This document shows, piece by piece, positions 1 to 4,327 of a stretch of DNA of 6,551 nt. The notes below the pieces were generated by a model, which saw nothing but the letters and a program-made list of their open reading frames with translations, was not told the DNA's origin and searched no databases. Source of the DNA: Acidimicrobiia bacterium. GTDB lineage: Bacteria; Actinomycetota; Acidimicrobiia; IMCC26256; BP-133. The DNA is taken from contig JAICYE010000129.1 of the NCBI GenBank assembly GCA_025934385.1, positions 1 to 6,551 on the forward strand. Reading direction: 5' to 3'. How positions within the stretch are numbered: position 1 is the stretch's first letter; every line of letters starts with the position of its first letter. The position numbers were made by a program, and so were the translations under genes.

Positions 1-606
1 CTGCCCTCGGCCGAGGACGGGTCCACCCGGGAGATCGTCCCGCTCGACGAGCTCGTGGCGGGGTTCGACCTGGCCCGGGTGGCGCCGTCGCCGGCGTTCT
101 TCGACCACGACAAGCTGAACTGGATGGACGGGGAATACATCCGGGCGCTCCCGTCCGCAGAGTTCGTCGAGCGCTGCCTGCCGTTCGGCCGGCAGCGCTA
201 CGGGGACAGGCTCGACCCGGACGTCTTCGCCGGCGCCATGGCCATCGCCCAGGAGCGGGCCACGACGCTCGTGGGCGCGACGGAATCCGCCTGGTTCCTG
301 TTCGTGCCCGAGGAGGAGTTCGCCGTCGTCCCCGAGTCGGTGGAGCGGCTCCGGGCCACCGAGCGGGTGGGGGAGATCCTCGAGGCGGTGGCCGGGCACC
401 TGGAGGCCTGCGAGTGGACGGTGGAGGGCGTCGACCTCCGGCCCGTCCTCGAGAAGCTGGAGATCAAGCCCCGCAAAGGGCTTCCTGCCGTCTACGCCGC
501 GGTCGAGGGCACCCACGCCGGGCTGCCGCTGTTCGACTCCATCGTCCTGCTCGGCCGGGAACGCTCCGTGGGCCGGGTCCGCGCCGCTCAACGCCTCGTC
601 GCCTGA
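1..606 (+). CDS. gltX: Glutamyl-tRNA synthetase, C-terminal part (5' end outside window)
   Basis: The first 201 codons in view read open from base 1 to TGA at 604-606 and form the C-terminal part of a class I glutamyl-tRNA synthetase, the cytoplasmic enzyme that attaches glutamate to tRNA-Glu (and to tRNA-Gln in organisms lacking GlnRS). Recognisable pieces are LDELVAGFDLARV followed by FFDHDKLNWMDGEYIRAL, the stretch after the KMSKS region at the start of the anticodon-binding helical domain. The end, KPRKGLPAVYAAVEG then LPLFDSIVLLGRERSVGRV, is the conserved C-terminal signature of bacterial GluRS. The catalytic Rossmann fold and the HIGH and KMSKS motifs lie upstream of the window, so the start is not visible. 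A full bacterial GluRS is about 470-500 residues, so roughly 40 percent is present. There is no sign of damage. A tRNA-Gln gene 1.4 kb downstream fits an indirect Gln-tRNA pathway, which is inference. Confidence 0.95.
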   Translation: MPSAEDGSTREIVPLDELVAGFDLARVAPSPAFFDHDKLNWMDGEYIRALPSAEFVERCLPFGRQRYGDRLDPDVFAGAMAIAQERATTLVGATESAWFLFVPEEEFAVVPESVERLRATERVGEILEAVAGHLEACEWTVEGVDLRPVLEKLEIKPRKGLPAVYAAVEGTHAGLPLFDSIVLLGRERSVGRVRAAQRLVA

Positions 607-614
607 CCAGGCCA

Positions 615-660
615 TTCTGGCGTTCCTTTTCCGCCGTATTCCGGTAAACGAACGCCGGTT
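615..660 (+). repeat. Palindromic repeat, copy 1 (REP-like)
   Basis: This is the first of two 46-bp direct repeats placed exactly 70 bp apart, with 39 of 46 bases identical and no gaps. Each copy is itself an imperfect palindrome. Here CTGGCGTTC (617-625) pairs with GAACGCCGG (650-658). After one C-C mismatch, TTT (627-629) pairs with AAA (646-648), and after a T-T mismatch CCG (631-633) pairs with CGG (642-644), leaving an 8-nt loop. It starts 9 bp after the gltX stop codon, so it would fold in the gltX 3' UTR. It may be a REP-type element or a 3'-end stabiliser/terminator; no T-tract follows it. Confidence 0.8.
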
Positions 661-664
661 TCCC

Positions 665-676
665 GGCGGGGCCGCC
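665..676. other. Short GC palindrome between the two repeats
   Basis: GGCGGGGCCGCC can fold as a 4-bp stem (GGCG/CGCC) with a GGGC loop. It sits midway in the 24-bp spacer (661-684) between the two palindromic repeats, so three hairpins could form in a row downstream of gltX. It could add to transcription termination, but in DNA this GC-rich a short palindrome may be chance. Confidence 0.3.
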
Positions 677-684
677 CCCCGGCT

Positions 685-730
685 TTCTGGCGTTCGATTT
701 CCGCTGGATTCCGGTACACGAGCGCCAGTT
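685..730 (+). repeat. Palindromic repeat, copy 2 (REP-like)
   Basis: This is the second 46-bp copy. CTGGCGTTCG (687-696) pairs with CGAGCGCCAG (719-728) over 10 positions, one of them a T-G pair, and the inner CCG (701-703) pairs with CGG (712-714). Of the seven differences from copy 1, the two in the right-hand outer arm (722 G versus A in copy 1, 727 A versus G) keep pairing if G-U wobbles in plus-strand RNA are allowed. On the minus strand the same changes would give A-C mismatches. The copy ends 12 bp before the GTG of the next reading frame. Confidence 0.8.
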
Positions 731-742
731 CGGGGAGCGCGG

Positions 743-1036
743 GTGAACGTCCAGCCCAACGGGCAGATGGGGATCAGCTGCCCCCGGGGCACGGTCAGCC
801 GGCACGTGGCCGCCTTCTACGCCCGGGGAGGCACCGATGCCAGCGGCAAGCCGACCGGCATCGCCCAGGTCGACCCCACCTTCACGGCCCAGGCCGACAC
901 GCCCGACGGGCCGTCGACGGCCCTCATCGGCGCCCACGACCTCTACATCGCCGGCAACTTCCAGCTGGTGAGCGACACGCCCGGGGCCAACTTCCGCCGC
1001 CAGCCGGGCTTCGCCGAATTCCCGGCCATCGGGTAG
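743..1036 (+). pseudogene. C-terminal remnant of a secreted beta-propeller-type protein
   Basis: A 97-codon frame starts at GTG 743, with GGGGAG six bases upstream, and ends at TAG 1034-1036. The translation reads like the last one to two blades of an actinobacterial exported propeller family: RHVAAFYARGG, then DPTFTAQADTPDGPSTALIG, then the typical final blade LYIAGNF followed by RRQPGFAEFPAIG at the natural C-terminus. Family members are several hundred residues long with a signal peptide. This piece has neither a signal peptide nor the remaining blades. The frame stays open upstream through both palindromic repeats, with no propeller sequence there. I therefore read it as a gene end left after deletion or rearrangement. 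A small expressed ORF cannot be excluded. The family assignment rests on motif recall (LYxxGNF, GFAxFP) and is moderate. Confidence 0.5.
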
Positions 1037-1064
1037 GAGCCAGAAGCTCCCCCCGACGACCCCC

Positions 1065-1082
1065 GGTCCGCACGGCCGGACC
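1065..1082. terminator. Weak hairpin after the propeller remnant
   Basis: GGTCCG (1065-1070) pairs perfectly with CGGACC (1077-1082) around a CACGGC loop, 28 bp after the remnant's stop. A second small GC stem (CCCGT/ACGGG) follows directly. No T-tract is present. It is a possible weak terminator of the kind seen in high-GC genomes, with low certainty. Confidence 0.3.
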
Positions 1083-1126
1083 CCACCCGTCGGACGGGGG
1101 CGCGTCGAGCGCTCCGCTCCGGATTC

Positions 1127-1167
1127 TGGGGGGCGTGAGGCACCGTCAGCCTGCGCCACGCCCCCCA
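1127..1167. terminator. Long hairpin upstream of the YdcF-family gene
   Basis: TGGGGGGCGTG (1127-1137) is perfectly complementary to CACGCCCCCCA (1157-1167), giving 11 bp. Inside, AGGC (1138-1141) pairs with GCCT (1149-1152), leaving GCGC bulged. The right arm is followed by AAA, so read leftward it is a hairpin preceded by T's, and read rightward it has no T-tract. It lies in the 211-bp gap (1037-1247) and could insulate gltX-side transcription from the next gene, either as a factor-independent stem without a U tail or as a transcript-end stabiliser. Confidence 0.5.
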
Positions 1168-1232
1168 AAAGCGAATATGGCTGGTGAGGTGGAGCCCGGA
1201 GGGCGGATATCGCCGTCGCGCCCGCCCGGACG

Positions 1233-1243
1233 TGGTGAGATAC
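1233..1243 (+). promoter_or_regulatory. Motif TGGTGAGATAC before the YdcF-family start (possible -10 region)
   Basis: TGGTGAGATAC ends 4 bases before the ATG at 1248. There is no usable ribosome-binding site close to that ATG (the nearest GGAGG is about 45 bases away), which suggests a leaderless transcript. TGAGAT (1236-1241) or GATACC (1239-1244) would then be the -10 element. The same 11 bases occur upstream of the minus-strand gene starting at 3269. The fit to TANNNT is imperfect and no -35 box is visible. Confidence 0.35.
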
Positions 1244-1247
1244 CCCT

Positions 1248-1991
1248 ATGGCGGAGGCGGCGGCCGGAGGGGTGGCCGGAGCGGGGGACCGGACCAGGTC
1301 GGTCAACTGGGCGCGGGTTCTCCGTCGGGGGCTGGCGGTGGCCGTCGTCGTCCCGATGCTGTACTTCGGGGTCACGTTCGTGCAGGTGTGGTGGACGGCC
1401 CGCCACGACGGCGCCCGCCCGGCCCAGGCCGTGATCGTGCTGGGAGCGGCGCAGTACGACGGGCGCCCGTCTCCCGTCCTGCGGGCCCGGCTCGACCACG
1501 CCGCCGACCTCTGGCATCGGAAGATCGCCCCCGTGGTGGTGGTGACCGGCGGGAAGGAGGACGGCGACCGCTTCACCGAGTCGCAGGCCGGCGCCAGCTA
1601 CCTCCACACCAAGGGCGTCCCCGACGATGCCATCCTCCGGGAGGCCACCGGCCGGACGTCGTGGCAGTCGCTGGCCGCCTCGGCCCGGTTCCTCCGCCAG
1701 CGGGGGATCCGTGACGTCGTCCTCGTCTCGGATCCCTTCCACGCCGCCCGCATCCGGGGGATCGCCGACGAGCTCGGCCTCGACGCCGCCACGTCACCCA
1801 CCCGCACCAGCCCGATCAAGGGCCTGTCGGAGCTGCGCCACATGATCACCGAGACCGCCCAGGTCGGCATCGCCCGGGTGATCGGTTTCCGCCGCCTGGT
1901 CCGGGTTGAGCAGCGCTTCGCCGTCGCCCAGCCGGAGGCCCTCGGGGCCCGCCGCGCTATCCTCTGGGGCGCCCGTTCGGGGGTGGTGTAA
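1248..1991 (+). CDS. Membrane-anchored DUF218/YdcF-family protein
   Basis: The 247-residue protein has a short basic N-terminus, one membrane segment at about residues 28-47 (GLAVAVVVPMLYFGVTFVQV), and a DUF218 domain from about 61 to 215. Domain landmarks are AVIVLGAAQYDGRPSPVLRARLDHA (61-85), VVVVTGGKEDGDRFTESQA, then VVLVSDPFHAARI (the S-x-x-x-H segment of the family) and a C-terminal helix. DUF218 proteins (YdcF, SanA and ElyC types) are envelope-associated or SAM-binding proteins of poorly known function, so none is assigned here. The ATG at 1248 is chosen because it gives a complete membrane anchor. No ribosome site precedes it, so it may be leaderless. The last five codons overlap tRNA-Gln, and the TAA stop is formed by tRNA positions 13-15. 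Confidence 0.88.
   Translation: MAEAAAGGVAGAGDRTRSVNWARVLRRGLAVAVVVPMLYFGVTFVQVWWTARHDGARPAQAVIVLGAAQYDGRPSPVLRARLDHAADLWHRKIAPVVVVTGGKEDGDRFTESQAGASYLHTKGVPDDAILREATGRTSWQSLAASARFLRQRGIRDVVLVSDPFHAARIRGIADELGLDAATSPTRTSPIKGLSELRHMITETAQVGIARVIGFRRLVRVEQRFAVAQPEALGARRAILWGARSGVV
1958..1963 (+). promoter_or_regulatory. Possible -10 box for tRNA-Gln inside the upstream CDS
   Basis: TATCCT fits the TANNNT pattern of actinobacterial -10 elements and ends 13 bases before the tRNA 5' end. Initiation near 1970 would give a leader of about 7 nt, a normal arrangement for a tRNA gene. It lies within the last codons of the YdcF-family gene. No convincing -35 box is seen at 16-18 bp spacing. Confidence 0.4.
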
Positions 1992-2051
1992 TCGGCAACA
2001 CTGCAGGTTCTGGCCCTGCCATTCGGGGTTCGAGTCCCTGCCCCCGAGCCA
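1977..2051 (+). tRNA. tRNA-Gln (anticodon CUG), CCA encoded
   Basis: A full cloverleaf folds by hand. The acceptor TCGGGGG (1977-1983) pairs with CCCCCGA (2041-2047). The D stem is GTGT/ACAC (1986-1989, 1998-2001) with an 8-nt loop holding G18 G19. The anticodon stem is GCAGG/CCTGC (2003-2007, 2015-2019) with loop TTCTGGC and anticodon CTG at 2010-2012. A 4-nt variable loop follows, then the T stem CGGGG/CCCTG with loop TTCGAGT (2029-2035). The discriminator is G2048 and CCA is encoded at 2049-2051. CTG reads the codon CAG. The U1-A72 pair (1977/2047) is the known identity feature by which GatCAB recognises tRNA-Gln in bacteria using the indirect route, fitting gltX nearby. Its first 15 bases overlap the 3' end of the upstream CDS. 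Confidence 0.97.
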
Positions 2052-2065
2052 ACGAAAGAAGCGGT

Positions 2066-2098
2066 AGCAATGAGGCCCCGAGGAGGGGCCTCTTTGCT
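2066..2098 (+). terminator. Strong hairpin terminator after tRNA-Gln
   Basis: GAGGCCCC (2072-2079) pairs with GGGGCCTC (2085-2092) around a GAGGA loop. After one T-T mismatch, AGCAA (2066-2070) pairs with TTGCT (2094-2098), giving 13 base pairs in total. The descending arm holds TCTTT, and TTTTT follows at about 2111-2115. It starts 15 bases after the tRNA CCA end and is the obvious transcript end for the tRNA. The ATG at 2070-2072 is buried in the left arm, which argues against using it as the start of the next gene. Confidence 0.75.
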
Positions 2099-2187
2099 GG
2101 TCCGGTGGCTTTTTGCGGGCCTTCGGGAGATTTGTCCGGTTTTCCTGAGAGCCCGGCTGCCGCCCCGGCGCCGAGAGGTGGGATCCT

Positions 2188-2192
2188 GGAGG
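2188..2192 (+). promoter_or_regulatory. Ribosome-binding site deciding the RTX gene start
   Basis: GGAGG lies 9 bases before GTG 2202. It is 15 bases from GTG 2208 and 21 from ATG 2214, so it favours GTG 2202. Further upstream (2099-2187) I see T-rich patches such as the one near 2111-2115 and GAGATTTG near 2128-2135, but no clear promoter. Confidence 0.5.
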
Positions 2193-2201
2193 CCTCGACG
2201 C

Positions 2202-2798
2202 GTGGGGGTGAGCATGGGGCCGATGCCTGCCCGGGGGTTCGGGAGTGCCGCCCGGAAGAAGACACACCGGCCGGGGGCGGCCCGGCTGGCGCTGGCGCTG
2301 GTCGTCTACAGCCTGCCGATGGGAGCCCTGGCGCCCCGGGCGCAGGCGGCGGGGGCGACGTGCCTCGGCCAGGCGGCGACGATCGTCGGCACGAACGGCA
2401 ACGACGTCATCAACGGCACGAACGGCGACGACGTCATCGCCGGCCTCGGCGGTGACGACACGATCAACGGCCTGGGCGGCAACGACGTCATCTGCGGCGG
2501 CGACGGCAACGACACGATCCACGGCGGCGGGGGCGACGATGTCATCCAGGGCGACGCCGGCGACGACGTCGTCTACGGGGACGACGGACGCGACTCGCTG
2601 GCGGGCGGCGACGGACAGGACCGGCTCTACGGCGGGACGGGCGACGACGACCTCGTCGGCGGCGCCGGCGACGACCAGCTCTTCGGTGAGGACGGCAACG
2701 ACTCGCTGTCGGGCGGCCCGGGCTCTGATACCTGCGACGGCGGGCCGGGCACCGACCAGGCCGACGGGACCTGCGAGTCCAAGGTCAACATTCCGTAG
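2202..2798 (+). CDS. Small secreted RTX (haemolysin-type Ca2+-binding repeat) protein
   Basis: From GTG 2202 this encodes 198 residues. A basic stretch (RKKTHR) and a hydrophobic core (about 29-44) form a Sec signal peptide with likely cleavage after AQA (residue 49). The mature part is almost wholly RTX nonapeptides: 14 units in register from residue 63 to 188, pattern GGxGxDxUx, for example GLGGNDVIC and GGDGNDTIH. Such repeats fold as a parallel beta-roll binding Ca2+ between turns. Four cysteines, one just after the signal peptide (TCLG), one in repeat 4, and two near the end (DTCD, GTCE), could form disulfides outside the cell. No catalytic domain is present, so its job is unknown; adhesion, matrix or Ca2+ binding are guesses. 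It is far shorter than classical RTX toxins and uses a Sec-type signal. ATG 2214 is the main alternative start. It ends 24 bp from the convergent gene's stop. Confidence 0.88.
   Translation: MGVSMGPMPARGFGSAARKKTHRPGAARLALALVVYSLPMGALAPRAQAAGATCLGQAATIVGTNGNDVINGTNGDDVIAGLGGDDTINGLGGNDVICGGDGNDTIHGGGGDDVIQGDAGDDVVYGDDGRDSLAGGDGQDRLYGGTGDDDLVGGAGDDQLFGEDGNDSLSGGPGSDTCDGGPGTDQADGTCESKVNIP
2388..2765 (+). repeat. 27-bp tandem repeats encoding RTX nonapeptides (14 units)
   Basis: Fourteen consecutive 27-bp units, one per nonapeptide, run without indels. The first two (starting 2388 and 2415) differ at only 3 of 27 bases, and later units are more diverged. This suggests recent duplication at the 5' end of the array and makes copy-number change by slippage plausible. 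Confidence 0.85.
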
Positions 2799-2822
2799 GC
2801 GGGCGGGGAGACCGGGTCGAGA

Positions 2823-3269
2823 TCAGCGGCGGCCGAAGCGGATGAACACGAACACCACGCCTGCGCCGCCGAAGATGATCCAGAGCAGCAGCGGCAGGCG
2901 GGACGGCTTGGCGTAATCCTTCGTCTTCTCGATCGACAGGCGGCCCTGGCCGCCCTGCTGGAGCGCCACCTGCTCGGTGCTGCTGACCCTGCCGATGTTG
3001 AGGACGACCCGGCAGGTGTCGGTGTCGGGGGCCAGCTGGAACGGGACGCTGCCGGGGTGCTGCGACCACGACTGGCCCTCGACGAAGGAGATGACCTTCT
3101 GCATCTGGTCGATCTCGGCCTGAGGGCATTTGGTCGTGGGCTTCAGGTTCATCTGGGCGGTGGGCTGGGTCTCCAGCGTCTGGGCCGGCGCCGGCCGGGC
3201 GGCCCCGACGAGGCCGGCGGCGGCGAGCAGCCCGACCACAGCGGCCACGGTGGCGATCCTGATCCTCAT
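2823..3269 (-). CDS. Secreted protein with C-terminal membrane anchor, function unknown
   Basis: I do not recognise this 148-residue protein. It has a clear Sec signal peptide (MRIRIATVAAVVGLLAAAGL, probable cleavage after APA at 29). An extracytoplasmic domain of about 95 residues follows with only two cysteines (C48 in TTKCPQ, C86 in DTCRV), well placed for one disulfide. One membrane helix spans about 125-145 (LPLLLWIIFGGAGVVFVFI), and the tail is RFGRR. That predicts a type I topology: signal removed, domain outside, C-terminus inside. The ATG at 3269 is supported by the ideal signal peptide; no ribosome site precedes it. It lies downstream of the damaged gene ending at 3298, in the same direction as thioredoxin, and converges with the RTX gene (24 bp between stops). 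A cell-envelope role is inferred from topology only. Confidence 0.8.
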   Translation of the reverse strand: MRIRIATVAAVVGLLAAAGLVGAARPAPAQTLETQPTAQMNLKPTTKCPQAEIDQMQKVISFVEGQSWSQHPGSVPFQLAPDTDTCRVVLNIGRVSSTEQVALQQGGQGRLSIEKTKDYAKPSRLPLLLWIIFGGAGVVFVFIRFGRR

Positions 3270-3276
3270 GAGCCGA

Positions 3277-3287
3277 GTATCTCACCA
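3277..3287 (-). promoter_or_regulatory. Second copy of TGGTGAGATAC, before the secreted-protein start
   Basis: On the minus strand TGGTGAGATAC is followed by 7 bases and then ATG 3269. GATACT (3281-3276) ends 6 bases before the ATG, the spacing expected for a -10 box of a leaderless gene. The 11 bases are identical to those before ATG 1248. It could be a promoter core or a shared binding site. Confidence 0.35.
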
Positions 3288-3297
3288 GACCTCGGCG

Positions 3298-3734
3298 TCA
3301 GAGCGTCGCCAGCCAGCCCGGGTACCCGCAGGAGAGCTCGGCTCCGAGGCCGCCGGGCAGGTCGAGCGAGGCGAAGAACCGCTCCGCCGCCGACCGCAGG
3401 GCCGGCACGAGGTCGGGCTCCGGTCCGTACGCCTCGAACCCGACGGTCGACCAGCCCGACCCCTCCACCTCGAGGGCGGTGAGCTCGACGTTGCAGCCGG
3501 CGTCGCTCCGGTCTTGGTACGGCACCGACGTCCGGCGGCGCTCCTTGCGGACCGTGCGCCACCCGTTCTTCGGCAACCCGAGCCGGGGGAGGAGCCGGCC
3601 GACCGCCGGCCGGGAGAACGACCATCGCTGCCACTGTTCGAGGCCGCCGGCGCCGGCCACCGACAGGAGCAGGGGCTCCGCCGGCCGGGGGGCCGGCCCC
3701 GGAAGAACCAGCGGACCTCCGCCGTGCGGTCCAC
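3298..3734 (-). pseudogene. Frame-disrupted, internally deleted conserved hypothetical gene
   Basis: Seventeen bases after the thioredoxin stop, GTG 3734 opens a frame reading VDRTAEVRWFFRG. In another frame from about 3696 to TGA 3298-3300 the sequence reads SVAGAGGLEQWQRWSFS, then NGWRTVRKERRRTSV, CNVELTALEV, WSTVGFEAYGP and a C-terminal GYPGWLATL. I recall a family of uncharacterised actinobacterial proteins of about 200 residues that begins with EVRWxxxG and later has VAG...WQKWSF, RKRRR, VELTxV and WxxGFEA. Here both halves are recognisable but lie in different frames, with roughly 50 middle residues missing. The switch falls in a GC palindrome with six G's (3681-3702). An intact shorter protein from GTG 3660 (120 residues) remains possible. 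The family link is from memory; its function is unknown. Confidence 0.5.
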
Positions 3735-3751
3735 GGCCGTGGGGCGGGCCG

Positions 3752-4141
3752 CTAGCCGGGCTGCCCGGACTCTTCCGCCTGCCCGTCCTCCTCGGCCAGG
3801 GCGGCATGGACCTGGACCATGTCGAGCTCCCGGACCTTGCCGATCAGGTCCTCCAGGGACGGGCCGGGCAGCGCGCCGGGCTGGGAGAAGATGAGGATCC
3901 CCTCCCGGAAGGCCATGATCGTGGGGATCGACGTGATCCGGGCCATGGCCGCCAGCTCGGGCTGGGCCTCGGTGTCGACCTTGCCGAAGACGATGTCGGT
4001 ATGGCGGCCCGAGGCCTCCTCGTAGACCGGGGCGAAGTTCCGGCAGGGCCCGCACCACGACGCCCACCAGTCCAACAGCACGATGTCGTTGTTGTTGATG
4101 GTGTCGTTGAAGCTTTCTTTGGTGATCTCCTGCGTGGGCAT
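3752..4141 (-). CDS. trxA: Thioredoxin
   Basis: This 129-residue cytoplasmic thioredoxin has the classic active site WCGPC (W29, C30-C33) preceded by the buried acid D24 (LLDWWASWCGPC). VDTEAQPELA follows, then the cis-proline loop SIPT (P73) and the FREGILIFSQPGALPGPSLEDLI segment typical of TrxA C-termini. It reduces protein disulfides using electrons from thioredoxin reductase, which is not in this window. The ATG at 4141 is well supported: AAGGAG (4152-4147 on the minus strand) lies 5 bases upstream. The length is slightly above the usual ~108 residues because of an acidic tail (AEEDGQAEESGQPG) after the fold. It leads a leftward cluster with the damaged gene and the secreted protein, and is divergent from the propeller gene across a 186-bp spacer. 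Confidence 0.96.
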   Translation of the reverse strand: MPTQEITKESFNDTINNNDIVLLDWWASWCGPCRNFAPVYEEASGRHTDIVFGKVDTEAQPELAAMARITSIPTIMAFREGILIFSQPGALPGPSLEDLIGKVRELDMVQVHAALAEEDGQAEESGQPG

Positions 4142-4229
4142 GCCGTCTCCTTACCCGTCGCCCGTCCGAGGGCACAACGAGCGCCGACGGTCGGCTATTT
4201 CCGGCCACGCTCCGTGGTGTCACCGGGAT

Positions 4230-4259
4230 CGAATCGGACATTCGCTGTCAATTGCGCAA
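4230..4259. promoter_or_regulatory. Candidate regulatory region between thioredoxin and the propeller gene
   Basis: The 186-bp divergent spacer (4142-4327) is locally less GC-rich here. It holds an inverted repeat CGAAT-5-ATTCG (4230-4234 and 4240-4244) and a perfect 8-bp palindrome TTGCGCAA (4252-4259). It also holds a perfect TTGACA on the minus strand (4251-4246) that could be the -35 box for thioredoxin. No good -10 sits 16-18 bp from that TTGACA, so promoter use is uncertain. Confidence 0.3.
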
Positions 4260-4314
4260 ACCGCCTCTGGACGCCCGACAGGAGAGGAGTACCGTCCGTC
4301 GCCTCGGAGCCACC

Positions 4315-4320
4315 AGGAGG
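4315..4320 (+). promoter_or_regulatory. Ribosome-binding site deciding the propeller gene start
   Basis: A perfect AGGAGG lies 7 bases before GTG 4328. It fixes the start at the signal peptide and rules out the longer upstream open frame, which would run antisense through thioredoxin. Confidence 0.85.
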
Positions 4321-4327
4321 GCGGGAC

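Noticed and set aside
615..730. CRISPR array
   Set aside because: Only two copies, one spacer of 24 bp, strongly palindromic units with internal divergence, and no cas gene in view.
1202..1214. GGCG-GATAT-CGCC inverted repeat as an operator
   Set aside because: Only a 4-bp arm; short palindromes like this are common by chance in this GC-rich sequence.
464..1576. A 370-codon minus-strand open frame crossing the repeats, the remnant and the YdcF-family start
   Set aside because: It spans two intergenic hairpins and overlaps well-supported plus-strand genes; the only repeated peptide in it (YRN-type) is just the palindromic repeats being translated.
2070..2201. ATG 2070 as start of the RTX gene
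   Set aside because: The ATG is buried in the terminator stem after tRNA-Gln, has no ribosome site, and would put about 44 Arg-rich residues ahead of the signal peptide.
2202..2798. RTX toxin or enzyme
   Set aside because: No catalytic, pore-forming or type I secretion elements are present in or next to the gene; it is repeats plus a leader only.
2823..2900. Sortase sorting signal at the end of the secreted minus-strand protein
   Set aside because: A hydrophobic segment and basic tail are present, but there is no LPXTG-like motif before it; a plain membrane anchor fits better.
3479..4327. Upstream extension of the propeller reading frame to 3479
   Set aside because: It would run antisense through the whole thioredoxin gene and its translation has no recognisable features; the AGGAGG before GTG 4328 and the signal peptide there fix the start.
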